Assembly (NCBI GenBank): GCA_021018995.1
Contig: CM037586.1
Coordinates: 147,168,060 to 147,232,059 of the forward strand
Reading direction: 5' to 3'
Origin: Chloranthus sessilifolius
Taxonomy: Eukaryota > Streptophyta > Magnoliopsida > Chloranthales > Chloranthaceae
DNA: 64,000 bases
This document shows, one piece after another, positions 57,780 through 64,000 of the stretch. Each line of letters opens with the position of its first letter. Positions within the stretch are counted from its first letter, which is position 1. The notes beneath the pieces were generated by a model. It searched no databases. It was not told the DNA's origin and worked only from the letters and a program-made list of their open reading frames with translations. Position numbers and translations under genes: made by a program.

Positions 57780-59860
57780 CTTTCATTCTCATCTATACCA
57801 ACAACATCACCATAATCATGGCGTATCATATATGGACCACAAATTAGCATTTCCACCGTCTTCGGATGTAAGGAACATCTACGTTGATCAAGCACCCTTC
57901 CCCCGGTACTAAAGACGGATTCCAAAGCAACCCTTGAAAAGGGAATAGCTAGCTAATACATCTTGCACAATTCGAGAATGAATCGAGTATATAGTTAAGT
58001 TAATTTTCCACCAAGCTAAAATATTATAAATTTTGGTTTGAGGTTCTTGTGGGCTCTCTACAAGTCTAATTCAAACTTTGTTCCTAAAGTAGTCGGGCCT
58101 CTACGCTTACTCGTATTTTTAAATTGTTGCCACAATGAAAAAACTTAAGGACCATCCTCATTGATTGGAATACTTGGAGGTAAGTTACAATCATTACCAT
58201 CATCATTGGAACCAAATTTAATATTATACTCATCAAACATGATCATCAAATCACCGAGTACATTCTTCATATATGTATCACCATTCTCTTCATATAAAAT
58301 ACCAAAAATAAAGGCCACATATTTCATTTTAAATTGAGGATAAAAAACCACCGCAATTGAGAGGAGTACAGAATATTTTTTCCAGTATTTATCAAATTTA
58401 ACTAGAATTAGCTTAGCCATATTATGAGCCCATGTAACCTTTTCATCTGTCGTTTATTTTTTAAGTTGTACGTAAATCTTAATTACTTGATGAAAAAATA
58501 AATGAACGATTGGATAATTGGTACCGGAAAGAATATTTGTAGCTTCGAAAAAGAATTTCAAATAACCAAAAAGGGCTTCGGTAATAACCCAATCTTCAAC
58601 CGATGGAGCCCATTAATAGTTTGAATCACGCTCTTTTAACCAAGTGAACCCATCTCTAAATGGAAATACAAATTTAACTATTAGATAAGTGAAGTTCCAT
58701 TGAGTTAAGACATCTAGAGATAATCCTCCAAAAATGTGCTTAGCATTCGCTTTTATCTAAATATTAAAATTTTGTTTGCGGGATTGTGATGATTTAATAT
58801 ACTTGACGCTCTCCATAATATTGATAATAGTATCTTTATTGACTTTCAACCCATCTTGCACAATCAAATTGAGAATATGGACGGAACATCGAATGTAAAA
58901 TAACTTACCACCAATTGGAAGCAAGTTCCTTCTAGTATGATGCTCTCTTAAAGATTTAGCCATATTTTTATTATTAGATGCATTATCTAATTTTATAGAA
59001 AAAATTTTATGCTCTAATTTTTATTTAATAATATATGATAAAATATGATTACAAAGAGCTTGACCCGTGTGAGGATAATGGATCAAGGGAAGTTAATCAC
59101 GCAGTTAGACACATATACCCAAGTTGTTGATTTGAAGTCCAAATATTCGAAGTAAAGCTAACCTTTCCTGGTATTTTTTTAAATAAGTTACACAATTTTA
59201 CTTTCTCTTTTTTGAAGACTTCAAAACAATCCTTATTAATTGTGTTACGAGAGACCATTTTATATTTGGGTTGTAGACCTTTACATACGTCAATAAACCT
59301 TACGTGACTAACAAAATTAAATGGTAATTCATGCAAAATTATCATCCTATCAGTTAACTCACGACATTTACTTTGGTCAAACTTATAGTTACCAATTCCT
59401 TTTCCATCCACACACAACTATTGTTGTTTACTATCATAGTTAACTCCATTTATTTTTGCACAAGTTTTTTTGCCATGTCTTTTAAATGACTAGTTCTATT
59501 AGGCCCACTTTCGGTGACTAATTGAGCCTTACAAAGCTTACATTCAGCTTTGAGGACTCCCTCAACCGTCACTTTGTTAAAATAATTTCAGACAGTAGAT
59601 GTCATTTTTCTTTTTTTACGATCAGGGCATTCATTGGAGTTTAAAGTAGAGGGAGCTGGAATCGTTGGATCAATGGGCATTGTGGAGGTAGAGGAGCTCA
59701 CACCACCTACTGATAGTAGATTTCCTTCAAGAGGACTCATAATAATATCAACATCATTGTCCACTGCCTCCATCTCCTCAATGTCATGATCCTCAAATAG
59801 ATTAAAGGGATTTGACATATCTAATAAAATAATAACTAATTTTAAAAAATAATTAAACAA
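57780..59860 (-). pseudogene. hAT (RICESLEEPER/Ac-like) transposase, broken
   Basis: A likely start, MSNPFNLFEDHDIEEME, lies near 59818. After a stop comes a BED zinc finger (CKLCKAQL...HLKDMAKKTC, about 59460-59550). Then HELPFNFVSHVRF and VSFTSNIWTSNQQLGYMCLTA (catalytic region), FYIRCSVHILNLIVQDGL and KYSVLLSIAVVFYPQFKMKY. Finally the C-terminal dimerisation part follows at 57780-57940: VALESVFSTGGRVLDQRRCS and TVEMLICG. Stops and shifts occur throughout. It differs from the DUF659-type transposases at 42-51 kb. Confidence 0.87.
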
Positions 59861-60340
59861 AATTAAAAATCATCAGACAGTGAGGCAAATCTATGAATCT
59901 AACAAAAAGATCAGGCATAAATAAAAGATCAAGCAAAAATAAAATCTAACAAAAAGATCACACAAATTACTCACTAATTTAAAATTGATTTAAACTAATT
60001 TACAAAAAATGATTTAAACTGATTTAAGCAAAATAAATTGATTTAAACAGATTTTTTTTAAAATTGAAAAATTAATAAATAAAAAAGATCAGGCAAAAAT
60101 AAAATCTAACAAAAAGATCACACAGATTACTTACTGATTTAAAATTGATTTAAACTGAATTAAAAACTGATTTACAAAAAATGATTTAAACAAAAAAAAA
60201 ACAGACAGATTAATAAAAAATCAGTGATAAATCACTAAAACAGACAGATTAAAATAGAAAAAAAAAAATTGATTTAAGAAAGAGGATTAAAGAAAATTAA
60301 CTTCAAAAAAAGACTAATGCACTAATTTAAACTTAATAAT
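59861..60340. other. AT-rich non-coding part of the hAT element
   Basis: Repeated phrases such as AAAAAGATCAGGCAAAAATAA and TGATTTAAACTGATTTA form a loose direct repeat. No gene is seen. Confidence 0.5.
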
Positions 60341-60599
60341 AAAAAAAAAAAAACTTATTGGCAAGTTGATGGTGGTGGACTAATAGTGTCGGTGGTGTGC
60401 GACCTAGTAGTGGTGGCGGTTCGTGCACCGATTGAAACCTTTGAAACCCATCGGTGTCGGTCGTCCATTGTGAAGAAACCCTAGGGCTAGAAACCCTTAC
60501 TATGATTTCAATCTGGGAGAGATTGGCAAACCAAAATGGTTGGGAAAAAATGTAGAGAGAGAAGAGAGTTGTTGTGAAGTGCAGTTGAGACTCAGGGAG

Positions 60600-60653
60600 A
60601 GATTGCAGAGAGAGAGAGAGAAGAGAGATTGCAGTGAGGTGCGGTTGGGAGAG

Positions 60654-60703
<50 letters not shown>

Positions 60704-60757
60704 AGTGAAGTGCGATTGGGCTTGTGGCTGGGAGAGATTGCAAAGAGAGAGAACAGT

Positions 60758-60797
<40 letters not shown>

Positions 60798-61020
60798 GAG
60801 AGATTACAGTGATGTGCGGCTGGGCCTGCGGCTGGGAGAGATTGCAGAGAGAGAAGAGAGGGAGAGAGAGAGAGAGAGAGAGACGAAGAAGAAGAAGCTA
60901 GGGCTGTTGTGACTTGTGATTTTGTGAGGAAGAGAGTTGCGCCTGCTGTGGCTGTTATGACTTGTGAGGAAGAGAGTTGTGCCTGGGAGAGATTGGAGAG
61001 AGAGAGAGAGAGAAGAAGAG
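60600..61020. repeat. GA-rich microsatellite cluster
   Basis: Several (GA)n runs (about 60656-60700, 60760-60790 and 60857-60882) are separated by repeats of GATTGCAGTGA and GTGCGGCTGGG. They form an imperfect tandem repeat of about 70-110 bp. Frames across it encode only Arg-Glu or Leu-Ser runs. Confidence 0.85.
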
Positions 61021-61164
61021 ATTGGATAAAAGAGAGTTGCGGCCGCTGGGAGGCGAGATTGCAAGAGAATGAATTATGAGAGATAAGAGAAACCCTAGTT
61101 GTCCTTATATAGGACTAATAACTTTAATAAATTAATAAGAGGTAAAATTACTTATTTGCTCCTT

Positions 61165-61355
61165 GATGAGATTTGGAAGAAGAAGATATATTCTCATTCA
61201 TTGATTTTTTTTACAGAGATTAAAGGTATATTTAAAGAAGAAAAATCTACCTAGTTTTTATACATTTCATGGAAAGAATAAAGGTTTACCCTTAAAGCAG
61301 GGGATTCATAGTAAATGGATCCTATAATTTCTCTAATGATAGCTCACGCCAACAC
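61165..61355 (-). repeat. 3' LTR of the right-hand copia element
   Basis: It starts TGTTGGCGTGAGC on the minus strand, directly after the purine tract GAGGGGTAG. It ends approximately at 61165 after CTTCTTCCAAATCTCATCA. The partner LTR is outside the window, so the inner limit is an estimate. Confidence 0.6.
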
Positions 61356-61361
61356 TACCCC

Positions 61362-62960
61362 TCAAGTTGGTGCATACAAATCTTGGATGCTCAACTTGCC
61401 AAGTGAGTTATAGAAATTCTTACTACAGATAGCCTTTGTGAGCATATCTGCTAGCGGGTCTTCAAATTTGACAAATGGAAATCGAATTATTTTGGCCTCA
61501 AGATTCTGTTTAATAAAATGTTGATCCACCTCCACATGTTTCGCCTTGTCATGTTGAACTAGATTATGTGAGATATCAATAGCAGCCTTGTTTTTGCAAA
61601 ACAAATCCATCTCACAGCTAGGAGCAAAGCCAATTTCAGTTAACAATCTTCTAAGTCAGAGAAGTTTGCAAAGACCCTTAGCCATCCCACGAAATTCAGC
61701 TTCGACACTTGACAATGACAATGCCACCACTTTTTGTTTCTTACTTCTCCATGTAACAAGATTCCCTCCAACGAAGGTGAAATACCCCAAAGTTGACTTT
61801 CTATCAGAAATATTTCCTACCCAGTCTGCATCTGTATATCCCTCTACCCTTAGATGATTATTTTTCGAAAACACAATTCCCTTCCCAGGAGAAGACTTCA
61901 AGTATCGAAGAATTCTGATCACTGCATCCATGTGATCTTCACTTAGACAGTGCATGAATTGACTTACTACACTCACGGCATAGGTAATATCTGGGCAAGT
62001 GTGAGAGAGATAAATAAGTTTTCCAACCAGTCTTTGGTACCTCTCTTTGTCCGTAGGTACTTGGTTAGTGTATTCTCCAAGCTTGTGATTTTGGGCAATT
62101 GGTGTGTTTGCAGGTTTACACTCTAGTAACCCAACTTTTGATAGTAAATCTAGAATATATTTTTGTTGGGAAAGAAATATACCTTGCTTTGATCTAGCAA
62201 CCTCAATTCCCAAAAAATATTTAAGTCCTAGATTCTTCATCTTGAATTCAATCGCCAACTGCTCTTGGAGTCTTGATATTTCTTCTGGATCATTTCCCGT
62301 AATAATCATGTCATCCACATAGACTATTAGAGTCGTTACCTTGCCTAGTTGACTTTTTAGAAATAGTGTATGATCTGAATTGCTTTGTCGAAAGCCATAT
62401 TTCTTCATTGCTAAGCTAAATCTCTCGAACCATGCTCGAGGTGATTGTTTTAATTCATACAGTGCTTGCTGCAATTTGCACACCACCTTTGGCTCTGAGG
62501 TTGCCGTATAGCCTGGTGGAATATCCATGTAGACTTCCTCCTCAAGATCACCATGGAGGAAGGCATTTTTTACATCAAACTGGTGTAGTGGCCAATCAAG
62601 ATTAGCTGCAAGAGATAACAACACCCTAATTGTATTCAACTTGGCCACTGGAGAGAAGGTCTCTTGATAGTCCACAACATATGTTTGTGTATAGCCTTTT
62701 GCCACTAGTCGTGCTTTGTATATCTTAATTGATCCATCTACTTTGTGTTTGATAAAGAACACCCATCTACATCCCATCGGTTTTTTCCTTTCGGGTAAGG
62801 GTACCAAGGTCCAGGTTCCATTTTTCAGCAAAGCATCCATTTCTTCTTTTATAGCTTGAGTCCACTTAGGGTCGGCCGATGCTTCATGAATACTTGTAGG
62901 TACATGACATGAGGAAAGTGCATGTGCAAAGGTTTTGAGAGATTCAGAAAGCCTTTACTA
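61362..62960 (-). pseudogene. copia reverse transcriptase and RNase H, one nonsense codon
   Basis: The 394-codon frame 61656-62840 has [74 protein letters not shown] (active site) and MKNLGLKYFLGIEV. RNase H follows: VEGYTDADWVGNISDRKS and SSVEAEFRGMAKGL. A TGA where copia proteins have Trp (LLWLRRLL) ends it. The same frame goes on at 61362-61646 to KHVEVDQHFIK and LADMLTKAICS, the normal C-terminus. Confidence 0.93.
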
Positions 62961-63111
62961 GACACAAAATTTGCAATTGGATACTTTGACCTTCATGCTT
63001 CAAATTCTGGAGAATATCTATTAGGTTGTTTGCCTCGATTATGTTTGACAGGTAAAGTATAGCCAACAGTGGTATTTATATCATTTGAAATTGGAGATGT
63101 AGTGGGAGAGC

Positions 63112-63985
63112 TTACCTCAGGAATATTCTTAGGGGTAGGGTTGTCGGGTACTGAGGAGAGGGGGGTTCTATGTTTGCTTCAATTGTATCTTTCGGGGATG
63201 TAGCTAACACATTCGGTGTTGTGTCAGATTCAAGATGTTCGGTGTCATTGAGCCAGTCAAACCGTAACCAATTCGGTGCTTCATCTAGATGCTCCCCCTG
63301 ACATGGAGAATTGGTATGCTTTGAAAAGGTGTCAGACTTGAGAAAAGTAACATCCATAGTCACATAAGTTCGGTTACTAGCCGGATCGTAGCACCGGTAT
63401 CCTTTTTTATGGGAGCCATATCCCAAAAAGAGACATCGAACAGCGCAAGGATCTAATTTCATGCGTTGGTTCTTATGAAGATGAACGAAGGCGACACATC
63501 CAAAGATCCAGGGAGGGATCATTAACACCGAAGGCAAGGAGACATAGGTGGAAAGTGCCTGAAGAGGGGTCTTAAATTTAAGATTTTGGAGGGCATCCGA
63601 TTGAGGAGATGTACCGTCGTGGCAACCGCATCGGTTCAATATCGGCCGGACATATTAGCACCAAGTAATAGTGCCCGAGTAGTTTCAAGGATATGGCAAT
63701 TTTTTCGCTCAACAACTCCATTTTGCTGAGGGGTATGAGGGCATGAGGTTTCATGAATAAGTCCATGTTGTTGAAAGTAATCACGAAACTTCTTTTTCGC
63801 ATATTCTCCACCATTATCCGATCGGAGAACTTGAATTTTAGCGGAGAATTGAGTTCGAACCATAGCATGAAAAGACTGAAACACATTTAGGACTTCATCT
63901 TTATGTTTTAGTAAATAAAGCCACGTCATGTGAGTACAACCATCTACAATGATCACAAACCACCGAATGCTAGACACACTAGAAA
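63112..63985 (-). pseudogene. copia integrase core and C-terminal part
   Basis: The frame 63636-63977 reads FVIIVDGCTHMTWLYLLKHK, VLRSDNGGEYAKKKF and HTPQQNGVVERKNCHILETT, with D, D and E catalytic residues. A frameshift at about 63636 leads to 63112-63639 with WIFGCVAFVHLHKNQRMKLD and CLFLGYGSHKKGYRCYDP. This is the usual segment after the core and the start of the linker. Confidence 0.9.
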
Positions 63986-64000
63986 CTAGAGAAGGACCCC

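Larger units (their letters stand above)
57016..61164 (-). mobile_element. hAT transposon at the RAD1 promoter, one end visible
   Basis: The left end TAGGGCTGTGAACGGGTCGGGCCGG is a hAT-style terminus. A hAT transposase pseudogene follows on the minus strand (57780-59860), and then a GA-rich region that would be its leader. The right terminus is not found before the copia LTR at about 61165, so it may be beyond that insertion or lost. The left end is 83 bp from the RAD1 start codon. Confidence 0.75.
61165..64000 (-). mobile_element. Ty1/copia retrotransposon, 3' part, nearly open
   Basis: The minus strand runs from the integrase core (right edge) through reverse transcriptase and RNase H to a purine tract and a 3' LTR at about 61165-61355. 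The gag, protease and 5' LTR lie right of the window. It is the best-preserved pol in the window. RT and RNase H share one frame with a single in-frame stop, and the integrase is split by a frameshift and stops. Confidence 0.9.

Noticed and set aside
60333..61064. Open frames of Leu-Ser or Arg-Glu repeats
   Set aside because: They are translations of (GA)n microsatellites on either strand, without any domain.

Overview
This window is nuclear DNA of a flowering plant with a repeat-rich genome. It has spliced plant-type exons, LTR retrotransposons with tRNA-iMet type primer sites, plant LINEs, hAT transposons, a tRNA-derived SINE and a captured plant DUF247 gene piece. There is no bacterial or organellar gene content. 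The species cannot be named from the sequence alone.

The only host gene I can support is RAD1, the Rad1 subunit of the 9-1-1 DNA-damage checkpoint clamp, on the minus strand. Its start codon is at 56933 and its stop at 9854. Seven exons join in frame into a 306-residue protein. Five introns are 78-118 bp, but intron 3 (10720-56377) is about 45.7 kb and holds most of the window. Exons 1-3 lie at 56378-56933 and exons 4-7 at 9854-10719.

Layout. 1-4225: minus-strand Ty3/gypsy element (integrase end to 5' LTR), decayed. 4226-9853: intergenic DNA 3' of RAD1, with a TIR element split by a SINE and a Ty1/copia relic. 9854-10719: RAD1 exons 7-4. 10720-12649: unique intron sequence. 12650-19380: old LINE endonuclease fragment split by a Ty1/copia element (12838-19054), which itself carries a DUF247 gene fragment and a foldback element. 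20848-56038: one LTR element (element B, TSD ATAAG). Nested in it is a Tat/Ogre-like gypsy element (22453-53994). That element holds a LINE (about 25.1-31.8 kb) and a 10.6-kb hAT element (41151-51715, TSD ATCTATAC). The hAT element contains a second hAT element of the same family in the opposite orientation (42138-46994, TSD TATGTGAC). Several MITEs with clear 8-bp target duplications sit inside these. 56378-57015: RAD1 exons 1-3 and a very short promoter. From 57016: another hAT element with a broken transposase gene, then a nearly open Ty1/copia element running off the right edge.

The target-site duplications let the order of insertion be read directly: RAD1 intron, then element B, then the Tat-like element, then the outer hAT, then the inner hAT. 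All transposon genes have stops or frameshifts except short stretches. RAD1 is open across all seven exons with consistent splice phases, so it looks functional despite its intron and despite a transposon end 83 bp upstream of its start codon. All element boundaries, domain calls and splice sites are from reading the sequence; no database search was possible.
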